From CAZAQV01 sp964487255 (GTDB taxonomy: Bacteria > Myxococcota_A > Polyangia > Polyangiales > CAZAQV01), in the NCBI GenBank assembly GCA_964487255.1, contig CAZAQV010000039.1:1-51946 (forward strand): 51,946 nucleotides of DNA, read 5' to 3'. The translations under genes were made by a program, and so were the position numbers. The first letter of the stretch is position 1. Every line of letters starts with the position of its first letter. Below the pieces are notes generated by a model. That model made no database searches, was not told where the DNA came from, and worked only from the letters and a program-made list of their open reading frames with translations. Of this stretch, positions 1-7,689 are shown piece by piece.

Positions 1-137
1 CTAACTACGCCGCGCTCCGACATCCACACCGCCCCTTTTTCACCAGCCTGCTAGAGATATTCTACACGGAATACGGCGCGCTCCCGACTCGTTCAGCTCG
101 GTTGTTCGCCGAAAAGCTACGGTGGGTACGGATGGGG

Positions 138-1856
138 CTAGGGACGCGGGTAGCTGCGGAAGGTGTCGCGCAAGAACTCACGCAACCCCGGAACGTCTTT
201 GGCGAGGGGAATCTCGTTATTCTCTTGATAATAATATGCGCCCTCGGGGCTGCCAAAAAGCTGACGATAGTCTTCGGCAATCATCTCGCCGCGCGACCAA
301 GCATGGCTGGTGTCAAGCTCGGGGTGGCCGGTCAGTCCACGAAAGGCGAGGTAACTCTCGAAGTCGCCGTCTTGTTGGTAGATCTTGTCGTAGTAGTTCG
401 CCCACGCATGGCCGTATTCATGAAAAAGTGCATCATCGGGCCTAGACACCCACGATTTCCAGCCTGCGAAAATTCTTGCGGAGTAATTGGAGTAACTCCC
501 GGGTTGTCCCGAAATCGAAGTCGAGCACCGCGATGTATCGTCCAATCCAAAGAAAACCGTCACAAACTGTGCTTCTTCGCCGATCAAGCTTCCCTGCAGC
601 AGCCGGTCGTAGATTTGCTCCGCGGTGAAGACGTCAACGTAAACGTTGACCGTCATGCCCGACGGAAAGGTTGCTTGGCTTAGCGGTGCACCGTACTCTG
701 TTGAAAAGATGATCTCGCGAAGACCAATGTCGAAGCGCGCGCCCGATCCCGAAATGGTGACGTCTTGCACGGGCTTGTAATGCCCCGGCGTGGTCGTCGG
801 TGTCCATGTGTCGCGAATGTCACCCCAGACAACATGGCTAAGCTCCACCCGATACTGACCATCGGCTAGCCCTGAAATCGCATAGCGCCCGTTTTGGTCC
901 GTCCACGACCCACCCAGATGCGTACGAGTACCGTCTTCGTTATACCGGTAGAGAAGAACATAGTTGTCGACCCAACCTGGTTCACCCGCTTGTTGAACAC
1001 CGTCCCGGTTCAGATCTTCAAAGACTACCCCATCGATCGTCCCCGCTGACGTCGTCGTGCACACGCCACAATCGCTTGCGCAGCTGCTGCAGCCCTCGCC
1101 CGAGTCACATACTGCGTCACCGCATACCGGGCCGCACGCTCCGCAATCGCTCGCGCAGCTGCTGCAATCTTCGCCCGAATCACAGACGTTGTCGCCACAT
1201 ACCGGGCCGCATGCCCCGCAATCGGCTGCGCAGCTGCTGCAGTCCTCGCCCGAGTCGCATACCGCGTCACCGCATACCGGGCCACACGCCCCGCAGTCGC
1301 TTTCGCAACTGCTGCAATCTTCGCCCGAGTCGCATACCGCGTCGCCGCATACCGGGCCGCATGCGCCACAATCGGCTGCGCAGCTGCTGCAGTCTTCGCC
1401 CGAGTCACACGTGCCATCGCCGCAGCTCGCCATCGGCTCGATAACCTCGAACGAACCGGCAGCCACTTGCACCGTGTTGTGCTTGCCGCGCACCTGATAG
1501 GCTTCAACCGCATAGCTTCCAGCCTCTTGCACGAGCCATGTTGCTGTAAGGCAACCCGAGGCATCGGTCGCTGTGGCAAGGCTCTGTGGCCCGCTCGGCT
1601 TTTGAATCACGACATCGGTCGGCTCATCGGCGTTCATTCCGCAGCCCGCAATCTCGACCTCATCTTGGTAAGCAACCGCTGGACTGGGCGTCACCACGAG
1701 CTCCGCCATGTCACCGCCTTTGACGCCTCCCTTGGCATACTCCGAAGAAGCGCTGAGTGAATCGTCCTGCACATTGCCTGTGCAGCCCAGCGCACTCGTA
1801 AGAAGAACAAGCCCGATCGAACTCCGGTTCCAGCTGTGTGCTTTATGACTTCTCAT
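138..1856 (-). CDS. secreted lipoprotein with Cys-rich repeats, SdrD/Cna-B-like domain and HEXXH metallopeptidase-like domain
   Basis: The protein has 572 residues from the ATG at 1856. I prefer this start to the upstream in-frame ATG at 1889 because GCGAGG lies a few bases upstream and the product then begins with a lipoprotein signal ending in LTSALGC (Cys at about residue 25). About 100 residues of beta-rich sequence follow, then five Cys-rich repeats of the type CGDxVCDSGEDCSSC (residues 145-266), then a GxVFxDxNxDGxQ segment typical of SdrD-B or Cna-B calcium-binding domains. The C-terminal part contains HEYGH (His at about 479) and a downstream EMIAED (Glu at about 524), matching a gluzincin-type HEXXH plus distal Glu zinc site. 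A cell-surface metalloprotease or a matrix-bound relative is inferred; the substrate is unknown. It is divergent from ectD across 262 bp and is probably functionally unrelated to it. Confidence 0.75.
   Translation of the reverse strand: MRSHKAHSWNRSSIGLVLLTSALGCTGNVQDDSLSASSEYAKGGVKGGDMAELVVTPSPAVAYQDEVEIAGCGMNADEPTDVVIQKPSGPQSLATATDASGCLTATWLVQEAGSYAVEAYQVRGKHNTVQVAAGSFEVIEPMASCGDGTCDSGEDCSSCAADCGACGPVCGDAVCDSGEDCSSCESDCGACGPVCGDAVCDSGEDCSSCAADCGACGPVCGDNVCDSGEDCSSCASDCGACGPVCGDAVCDSGEGCSSCASDCGVCTTTSAGTIDGVVFEDLNRDGVQQAGEPGWVDNYVLLYRYNEDGTRTHLGGSWTDQNGRYAISGLADGQYRVELSHVVWGDIRDTWTPTTTPGHYKPVQDVTISGSGARFDIGLREIIFSTEYGAPLSQATFPSGMTVNVYVDVFTAEQIYDRLLQGSLIGEEAQFVTVFFGLDDTSRCSTSISGQPGSYSNYSARIFAGWKSWVSRPDDALFHEYGHAWANYYDKIYQQDGDFESYLAFRGLTGHPELDTSHAWSRGEMIAEDYRQLFGSPEGAYYYQENNEIPLAKDVPGLREFLRDTFRSYPRP
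1059..1424 (-). repeat. five in-frame 75-bp repeats encoding Cys-rich modules
   Basis: Five consecutive 25-codon units (the last one shorter) encode CGDxxCDSGEDCSSCxxDCGACGPV-like modules with six to seven cysteines each. The units are nearly identical at the DNA level, which points to recent tandem duplication. A single diverged copy of the same module lies in the beta-helix lipoprotein at 23336-25123. Confidence 0.9.
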
Positions 1857-2071
1857 ACCCACCTCGCTATTAGACTTAGCAAGCGGCATGCCCAGTGCGA
1901 AACGCCAAGATCATTCATGAAACCCTCGTCAAAACGGAACCTACAACATTCCATGCGGAATCCGGCGGGCTCCAAGCCTGCTGTGTGCCGAGTACTGTAC
2001 AAACTCTCGTCACACGCGAGCCACCACAGAAAGAACCTCGGATCGACGCGGCTAGATGTATCTGCTAGGGC

Positions 2072-2092
2072 CGGCCTATGGCCGAATCGGCC
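2072..2092. promoter_or_regulatory. overlapping inverted repeats in the ectD leader
   Basis: CGGCC (2072-2076), GGCCG (2080-2084) and CGGCC (2088-2092) are separated by 3-bp spacers. The middle arm can pair with either neighbour, giving two mutually exclusive short hairpins 15 bases before the AGGAGG of ectD (2107-2112). The arrangement could be an operator or a leader switch. Function is inferred only from position. Confidence 0.35.
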
Positions 2093-2118
2093 GCCGTTAG
2101 TCACGCAGGAGGTGCACG

Positions 2119-3003
2119 ATGAAGATGAGCGACCCATACTACTCGCGAACCGAACCCCATTGGGAAATCGCAGATCGATGTGATCCGGTCTGCTGGGGAA
2201 AGCACCATGGCCCGCTAAGCGACGCCGAAGTAGCCAGCTTTGAACGCAACGGCTACCTCATCTTGGAGAATCTACTCTCAGCAGAGGAAGTCTCGACGTA
2301 CCTAAGCGAAGCGCACCAACTTAGCGCACAAACCGACCCTGATCGTGAAGATGTGATCACCGAACCAAACGGAGACGCCATTCGTTCAGTGTTTCGCGTG
2401 CATCGCGACAACGAAGTCTTCGCCAAGCTTGCTGCCGACCGTCGGCTCATGGGCGCAGCGGAACAGATTCTGGGAAGCGATGTCTATATTCATCAGTCAC
2501 GCATCAACTTTAAGCCGGGCTTCACAGGGCGTTCCTTTTTCTGGCATTCAGACTTTGAAACCTGGCACATCGAAGATGGCATGCCGCGCCCGCGCGCACT
2601 CAGTGCATCCGTGCTCTTGACCGACAACTCCACACTCAACGCCCCGCTGATGCTGGTCCCGGGATCGCACCAAAGATACGTTCGATGCGTGGGAAGGACG
2701 CCGGAAAACCACTACAAGTCGTCACTACGCGAGCAGCAGTTCGGCGTCCCAACCGCCGAGGCGCTCCATGAACTTTGCGCAGGACGCTCGCTCAAGCAGG
2801 CGATTGGCCCCGCGGGCACCGTGGTACTTTTCGATTCGAACACGATGCACAGCTCAACCGAAAACTTGTCGCCCTATCCACGGCACAACGTTTTTTTGGT
2901 GTTCAACAGTGTCGAAAACCGCCTCGTCGCCCCCTATGGTGGAACCGCACCGCGACCCGATTTTTTGGCCGAAGAACGCCCCGCTCAAGCACACGTCGCC
3001 TGA
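2119..3003 (+). CDS. ectD: ectoine 5-hydroxylase (EctD)
   Basis: EctD is a non-haem Fe(II), 2-oxoglutarate-dependent dioxygenase converting ectoine to 5-hydroxyectoine in the cytoplasm. The 294-residue product has the usual family length and carries the EctD signature FFWHSDFETWHIEDGMPRPR (residues 140-159). Iron ligands are H143, D145 and H244. Q126, R128 and W149 sit where ectoine-binding residues occur in characterised EctD, and R255 fits the 2-oxoglutarate-binding arginine. A strong AGGAGG precedes the ATG by 6 bases. No ectA, ectB or ectC lies in the window, so ectoine would have to be made elsewhere or imported. It is convergent with the M24 gene of the catabolic operon, 100 bp away. 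The identification is secure. Confidence 0.95.
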   Translation: MKMSDPYYSRTEPHWEIADRCDPVCWGKHHGPLSDAEVASFERNGYLILENLLSAEEVSTYLSEAHQLSAQTDPDREDVITEPNGDAIRSVFRVHRDNEVFAKLAADRRLMGAAEQILGSDVYIHQSRINFKPGFTGRSFFWHSDFETWHIEDGMPRPRALSASVLLTDNSTLNAPLMLVPGSHQRYVRCVGRTPENHYKSSLREQQFGVPTAEALHELCAGRSLKQAIGPAGTVVLFDSNTMHSSTENLSPYPRHNVFLVFNSVENRLVAPYGGTAPRPDFLAEERPAQAHVA

Positions 3004-3069
3004 GCGCGAAGCGCTCGCGATGACGCGTCAGCGGAAGAGCCAAAAAAGTCAGGCGAAGGACTAAATCGT

Positions 3070-3088
3070 GCGATGCTATTCGCATCGC
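3070..3088. terminator. hairpin between convergent ectD and the catabolic operon
   Basis: Perfect 7-bp arms GCGATGC (3070-3076) and GCATCGC (3082-3088) enclose a 5-base loop in the 100-bp gap between the two stop codons. There is no U-tract on either strand, so a bidirectional terminator is only a guess from position. Confidence 0.3.
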
Positions 3089-3103
3089 GTCGATTGTCCG
3101 GCG

Positions 3104-4396
3104 CTAACGAATTAGGATGTCGCGCGGCGCGTTGGTCAAAAACTCGCAACCAGTTTCCGTTACAACAACCGTGTCGGAAAGGAAGGCATCGCCTTGCCCC
3201 GTTCTGAGGAGCCAAGACATGAGATGAAACACCATGCCCTGCTGCACCACCATGTCCGAGCCTTTTCGTAGCCCACGCGGTACGCCCGAACCTGACCAAC
3301 TGGGTGGGAAGCCGATGCCCACCGCATAGCCGCAATGATGTCGGTGGTAGTGCGTGAGTCCCGCGTCATCGACGACCTTTTTCCAACTGCGGTACACGCT
3401 ATCGGAGGTTACGCCCGGCTTGAGCGCGTCAGCTGCTGCCATATGCGCCTCAAGACAAATCTTATTTGTCGCTTCGAGTTGATCGTTTGTGCGGTGAATC
3501 GTCACGAGCCGACCCACCGGGGCATGATAACGCCAATGGCAGCCAGACATTTCCAGAAACAAGAGGTCCTCGTCTTGCAGAATCTCGTCGTCCCAGGTGC
3601 CGTGTTCGTGCTCAATGGTTCGCGTGCTGCGAATGAGTGGAATAAACCCCGGGTACGTCCCGCCACGTTGGAACATGGCCTGGTAGATCGCCGCCATCAC
3701 ATCTTTCTTGAAGACGCCTGGACCGGCCATTGCGGTTCCCGCCATGACCATCGCATCGGAAATCTCGGCTGCCTTGCGGGTGTATTCAATCTCCTGGGGC
3801 GTTTGCACCACGCGACAACCGGTCACCAGATCACCGGCATCGAGCCACTCGACGTCCGGCATCTTGCTCACGAAGCCATGGGCAATCTTGTAGGAAAGAA
3901 ACGAGGTGTCTTGCTCGAAAGCGACGCGAGCCTTGTCGAGCTTGTACTCCTTAAGCACCTGACAAGTCGTCTCGACGGGCGCCGAAAAATCCTTGGTTTT
4001 CCCTTGTTGATCGCGGATCGACACCCCGAGGCTCATCGACCAAGGGTTCAGCCCCGCGGGCTCCTCCGTCTCGCTTTCAAGAGACAGCGCCACGTCCCTT
4101 TCGCGATCGAGCGGCTCGGGGAGTGGTTCGATCTCGTCAGGAAATGGCCAGTGTCGTAGCTCGGGCACCATATCGCGTACGATCGCTTTTTCCATCGCGC
4201 GTGTGATCAACACAGGTTGCTTCTCGAGTGAGAGAATCAACGAAGTATACGCAAAGTACCCCTGGTGATTGAGTCCGGTGAGCCAGTAGATGCTCTCCGG
4301 ACTGGTAATGATGCAGGCATCGAACTTCTGTTTTTGCATCTCTTTGCGAACGCGCTCGGTGCGCTCGGCATACACTTCAGGACTAAATGCTCTCAT
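3104..4396 (-). CDS. M24-family (pita-bread fold) hydrolase, ectoine hydrolase (DoeA/EutD)-like
   Basis: The 430-residue product has the two-domain layout of creatinase/prolidase-type M24 proteins. The metal ligands of true aminopeptidases are missing. The usual Asp sites fall in LEMSGCHWRYHAPVGR, the GHGxG histidine region reads CGYAVGIGFPPSW, and the Glu of EPGM is replaced in QQGMVFHLM. This pattern fits the metal-independent ectoine hydrolases DoeA/EutD, which open ectoine to N-acetyl-2,4-diaminobutyrate; EutD-type proteins share the GYSIGxxxPPDW-like stretch. Creatinase is the main alternative because sarcosine oxidase is in the same operon, but the creatinase catalytic Glu in its SMEPM motif is not conserved here. 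A GAGGAG lies 5 bases before the ATG. It is the last gene of the nine-gene operon, 24 bp after the symporter. Confidence 0.7.
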   Translation of the reverse strand: MRAFSPEVYAERTERVRKEMQKQKFDACIITSPESIYWLTGLNHQGYFAYTSLILSLEKQPVLITRAMEKAIVRDMVPELRHWPFPDEIEPLPEPLDRERDVALSLESETEEPAGLNPWSMSLGVSIRDQQGKTKDFSAPVETTCQVLKEYKLDKARVAFEQDTSFLSYKIAHGFVSKMPDVEWLDAGDLVTGCRVVQTPQEIEYTRKAAEISDAMVMAGTAMAGPGVFKKDVMAAIYQAMFQRGGTYPGFIPLIRSTRTIEHEHGTWDDEILQDEDLLFLEMSGCHWRYHAPVGRLVTIHRTNDQLEATNKICLEAHMAAADALKPGVTSDSVYRSWKKVVDDAGLTHYHRHHCGYAVGIGFPPSWSGSGVPRGLRKGSDMVVQQGMVFHLMSWLLRTGQGDAFLSDTVVVTETGCEFLTNAPRDILIR

Positions 4397-4420
4397 GGTT
4401 CTCCTCGTAACGTTTCTTAA

Positions 4421-5872
4421 TCAGCCCGTCTGCAGAGCTGTACGTACTCGTCCGACCAGAAGCATGATGCCGTATGCAGCAAACGCGGCAGCCATGCCAG
4501 GCAGGTTGACGTACAGATCATCGGCATACGAAGAAGCCGACCAAAGATTGGCTACGACGAAACCAACCACGAGCATGACGAGGCCCATCCGCCGAGAGTA
4601 CGGCCAGCGAAGCAGCGTGACAATCATCAACGGCCCCAAGGTACAAGAAAGTACCGCCCATGCATCAAGCACAAGGCCAAAAACGCGGTCCGAGGAGGAG
4701 AGCGCGATGGCCAGGGCCACCAGCGTAAACCCAACCGTAGAGAGTTTGGAAACCAGGTACGAGTCCTTCCATCGGGGCGCAATATCCTGACTGATCGCAC
4801 TCGTACACGCGATGATCTGGGAGTCTGCCGTCGACATGGTCGCTGAAAAGAGTCCCGCCAGCATCACACCGATGAGCACGTCTGGCAGGAGTTCGACGCT
4901 GAGCATCGGAAGTGCGCCCTCGGACCCGAGAGGACTTGTCGTCGCAAGATCGGGTAAGAGCACTCGGGCGTGGACGCCGACGCCGATGGCAAAGGCATAA
5001 AATGGAATGATGAACGCAAAGTAATAGCGGCGGGCGCTCTTAATCTGTGAGGCATCACTGATGCACATGCTTCGGACCAGAAGGTGGGGTTGGCCGATGA
5101 CGCCGAAACCGCCAAGACACATGCCCAGCACGTAGAGCCCGAACCCGAAGAGCGGGTCTTCGGGAATCAGGCTCACCAAGGACGGGTCGAGCGCGGTGAG
5201 CTTCGAAAACAGCGCATCCACGCCGCCCACTTCGAAAAACGAGAGGAAGACCAAGATCGCCATCGCACCGAACATGACGATGGATTGCGCCGCGTCGGTC
5301 CAAATCGAAGCTCGGATGCCGCCTGAGAAGCAGTACACCACCACGATCAGAGCGCCAATGATCGCCCCCCAACCAAGCGGCGTCCCGAAGGTCGAGTGAA
5401 GCGCCGTGCTTCCGGCTTTGAGCTGCGCAGCCGCGTACATGGACAGATAGAACACCGTGAGCAATCCAGCGATCGGGACCAGATAGCGCCGCCCCGTGGC
5501 GCCGCGGGGTCGGAGCAACGCGAGCGCCGAGATTTCATCGCGATCCTGGGACTCTTCTCGCAGGCGTTTGTAGAAATAGCGCCAAGCAACAAAGTCGCCG
5601 ATGGTCCAACCCACAAGCATCCACACCGACGAAAAACCGACGCGATATGTGAACCCAATCTGGCCGATAAACATGAAACCGCTGTTCATCGTCGCAATGG
5701 CCGAAAGCGCCACGAGCCAAGGATTGACGTCCCGTCCCGCGAGCAGATAGTCGTCCGTCGATTCCTTCTTATGGCGACTCGAGAGGATCCCGATCGCCAC
5801 GAAGGCAAGCAGCGACAAGACAAATACACTTCCGATCACCCATCGGCCGTCACTGATCAGTCCCTCACCCAT
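4421..5872 (-). CDS. sodium:solute symporter (SSS/PutP family)
   Basis: This is an inner-membrane Na+-coupled importer of the SSS family, which includes the proline, pantothenate and some compatible-solute carriers. About 12-13 hydrophobic segments run from residue 10 to the C-terminus. The early stretch DDYLLAGRDVNPWLVALSAI, followed by SGFMFIGQIG, is typical of the TM1-TM2 region, and SGGIRASIWTDAAQ is the usual conserved loop. Three in-frame starts are stacked (TTG 5878, ATG 5875, ATG 5872); AAGGAG upstream fits 5872 or 5875. It overlaps the end of the ArgE-like gene. Operon position suggests that it imports the substrate degraded by its neighbours; the substrate cannot be read from the sequence. 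Confidence 0.85.
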   Translation of the reverse strand: MGEGLISDGRWVIGSVFVLSLLAFVAIGILSSRHKKESTDDYLLAGRDVNPWLVALSAIATMNSGFMFIGQIGFTYRVGFSSVWMLVGWTIGDFVAWRYFYKRLREESQDRDEISALALLRPRGATGRRYLVPIAGLLTVFYLSMYAAAQLKAGSTALHSTFGTPLGWGAIIGALIVVVYCFSGGIRASIWTDAAQSIVMFGAMAILVFLSFFEVGGVDALFSKLTALDPSLVSLIPEDPLFGFGLYVLGMCLGGFGVIGQPHLLVRSMCISDASQIKSARRYYFAFIIPFYAFAIGVGVHARVLLPDLATTSPLGSEGALPMLSVELLPDVLIGVMLAGLFSATMSTADSQIIACTSAISQDIAPRWKDSYLVSKLSTVGFTLVALAIALSSSDRVFGLVLDAWAVLSCTLGPLMIVTLLRWPYSRRMGLVMLVVGFVVANLWSASSYADDLYVNLPGMAAAFAAYGIMLLVGRVRTALQTG

Positions 5873-6998
5873 CATCAAACTCCTTCAATAACAACGCGCG
5901 CAATACGCTTTCAAACTCGTCCATTCTCTGCAGTGAAATGCTCTCATCCGGCTGATGCGCCTGTTCGAGCTCTCCGGGGCCGCAAACAACCACTTTGAGT
6001 CCTGCGTGCTCATAAAGGCCGCCCTCGGTCACAAAAGGTGCCGTCGTGGCTTTCTGCCGCCCCATTATGGCGAGCATTTCGCGCACGGCCATAGCGCTGT
6101 CGTTCCCTTGCATCGCGGGCACCTGCGCAAGCCGCTGCGTCTCAATTTGAGCACCATCCGGATTCTCGTACGCGCCGACCCGTTCTTGCCACCGGCGCTC
6201 GATTTCACCGCCCACGGTGCCAGGCAAAGGTCGCACCTCCCACTGCACCGTGCAGTGCTCCGCGATGATGTTGGTGGCACTGCCGCCTTCGATCGTACCC
6301 AGATTCGACGTACAGATCGGGGGCGAAAAACGTGGATCGGTGGCCTGAGGAAGCATCGCGTCGATTCCGGAAAACAGTTGGAGCGCGTGTGCGATCGCGT
6401 TCGTGCCTAGGTCAGGCCGGCTCGAATGCGCGGGGCGTCCTCGAATCGAGGTGCGAAAGATCTCGAGTCCTTTGTGCGCCGAGACAACCTCGCCGTCGGT
6501 CGGCTCTCCGATGAGCACCATGCGCGGACCGAGTTCCGCCCAATCGACCAGACGCAGCAGCTCGCGTACGCCGAGGCAACCCACCTCTTCGTCGTAGGTG
6601 AAGCTGAGCCACAGCCGGCGCCTGAGCTTTGATAGATCCGTCTGCGCACACACGGCGAGCACAAGGGCCAAAAAGCCCTTCATGTCCGCGGTACCGCGAC
6701 CCACCAGTCGACCGCCACGCTCGCTTAGCTCAAACGGGTTGGTCGTCCAACTCTGTCCCTCGACGGGAACCACGTCGGTATGCCCAGCGAACATCAAGCC
6801 GCCCGGCTTGTCGGGACCGATCCAGGCAAGTAAGTTGGTTTTTGACGCGCCCGGGTCGATCGGCACGCGTCTGCATTGAAAACCGAGGTCCAACAGAAAA
6901 GCCTCGATATAAGCGACCAGCCGCTTATTCGACGCTGAGGAAAGGGTGGGCTCCGCCACAAGCTTGCTTAGAATTTCGACATACGTTCGGAGGCTCAA
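5865..6998 (-). CDS. M20 metallo-deacetylase, ArgE (acetylornithine deacetylase)-like
   Basis: The 377-residue M20 peptidase-family enzyme hydrolyses an N-acyl amino acid. The two-zinc site is complete: GHTDVVPVEG near residue 72, GRGTADMKG, TYDEEVG with the catalytic Glu pair, GEPTDG, and C-terminal GPGELEQAHQPDES. The last motif and HKGLEIFRTSIRGRPAHSS are characteristic of ArgE. It starts with TTG, 1 base after the soxG stop, with GGAAGG upstream. In this operon, next to an ectoine-hydrolase-like protein, it could deacetylate N-acetyl-diaminobutyrate. It would then replace DoeB, which belongs to the unrelated AstE/AspA family. Biosynthetic ArgE is the conservative alternative. Confidence 0.8.
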   Translation of the reverse strand: MSLRTYVEILSKLVAEPTLSSASNKRLVAYIEAFLLDLGFQCRRVPIDPGASKTNLLAWIGPDKPGGLMFAGHTDVVPVEGQSWTTNPFELSERGGRLVGRGTADMKGFLALVLAVCAQTDLSKLRRRLWLSFTYDEEVGCLGVRELLRLVDWAELGPRMVLIGEPTDGEVVSAHKGLEIFRTSIRGRPAHSSRPDLGTNAIAHALQLFSGIDAMLPQATDPRFSPPICTSNLGTIEGGSATNIIAEHCTVQWEVRPLPGTVGGEIERRWQERVGAYENPDGAQIETQRLAQVPAMQGNDSAMAVREMLAIMGRQKATTAPFVTEGGLYEHAGLKVVVCGPGELEQAHQPDESISLQRMDEFESVLRALLLKEFDDG

Positions 6999-6999
6999 A

Positions 7000-7689
7000 T
7001 CAACCTTCCCCGCTCGCGCTATCCGGACCCATCAAAAAGAGGCCAAACCCGGCGGGCTCACCCCCATGCTCTCGCGCCGCATCGAGCAGGGTTTCCCAGA
7101 CATAAAAGCCCAGGGATCGCTCAACGTGAACTTCGAACGCAGGAAGCCCAAACTGATCGATACGCGCAACATGCCCCCGCACCTTTGCCAGCCCCCCTGT
7201 CTCGGCCTGACCGTGCACGAAGCGGTGTAACTCCAGACTACAGAGCTTGATCAGTGTTCGCTCGGCCTTGGGCCCGATCAAGCGAATGACATCGTAGGCG
7301 TACGAGACATCTGTCAGTGCGCAGCCGTGATCGGCAAGTGTAGCGCGCAGGGACTCTGGTGCACTCGCGCCCGAGCGCAGCACCAGATACCAATGTCTCC
7401 GGTTGAGGCGCGTCACCCATCCGTCTTGGGCGAAGGCGATATCGCTGAAAGCTTGCGGCGCCACGCCCATCTCGGCCCTTAACACCTCTTCGACGTGTGC
7501 ACCTTCAAGAAGGTATTTACTGCAGGCGCTGGCATCGATAAGCACGACGTTTCGACGCGCCGCGGACAGCTCCTTTTCTGAAGTGGAGAACGTCTTGACG
7601 ACCTGCCAGCCATGTAAAGGCAACAACGCCGCTGCTTGGTCGCAAACATGGGGCGCAATTCCACTTGTGGCGAGAAGTGCTTCGCTCAT
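7000..7689 (-). CDS. soxG: sarcosine oxidase, gamma subunit
   Basis: The 229-residue product is the gamma subunit of heterotetrameric sarcosine oxidase, with the GcvT-like fold of that small subunit. Supporting stretches are VVLIDASACSKYLLEG, the segment RRHWYLVL, and DVSYAYDVIRLIGPKAERTL (residues about 127-146). The start codon overlaps the soxA stop by 4 bases (ATGA), so translation is probably coupled. Gene order B-D-A-G matches characterised operons. The subunit has no catalytic cofactor of its own in the known enzymes. Confidence 0.85.
   Translation of the reverse strand: MSEALLATSGIAPHVCDQAAALLPLHGWQVVKTFSTSEKELSAARRNVVLIDASACSKYLLEGAHVEEVLRAEMGVAPQAFSDIAFAQDGWVTRLNRRHWYLVLRSGASAPESLRATLADHGCALTDVSYAYDVIRLIGPKAERTLIKLCSLELHRFVHGQAETGGLAKVRGHVARIDQFGLPAFEVHVERSLGFYVWETLLDAAREHGGEPAGFGLFLMGPDSASGEG

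Noticed and set aside
1..137. Possible gene fragment at the window start
   Set aside because: Both strands have early stops; no supported frame or motif.
1059..1424. CRISPR or non-coding repeat
   Set aside because: The units are 75 bp, in frame and encode Cys-rich protein modules.
3335..4159. 274-codon plus-strand open frame
   Set aside because: Antisense to the M24 gene; no ribosome-binding site or recognisable domain.
3104..4396. Creatinase identity for the M24 protein
   Set aside because: The sox context would fit, but the creatinase catalytic Glu motif is not conserved and the GYAVGIGFPPSW region is of the ectoine-hydrolase type.
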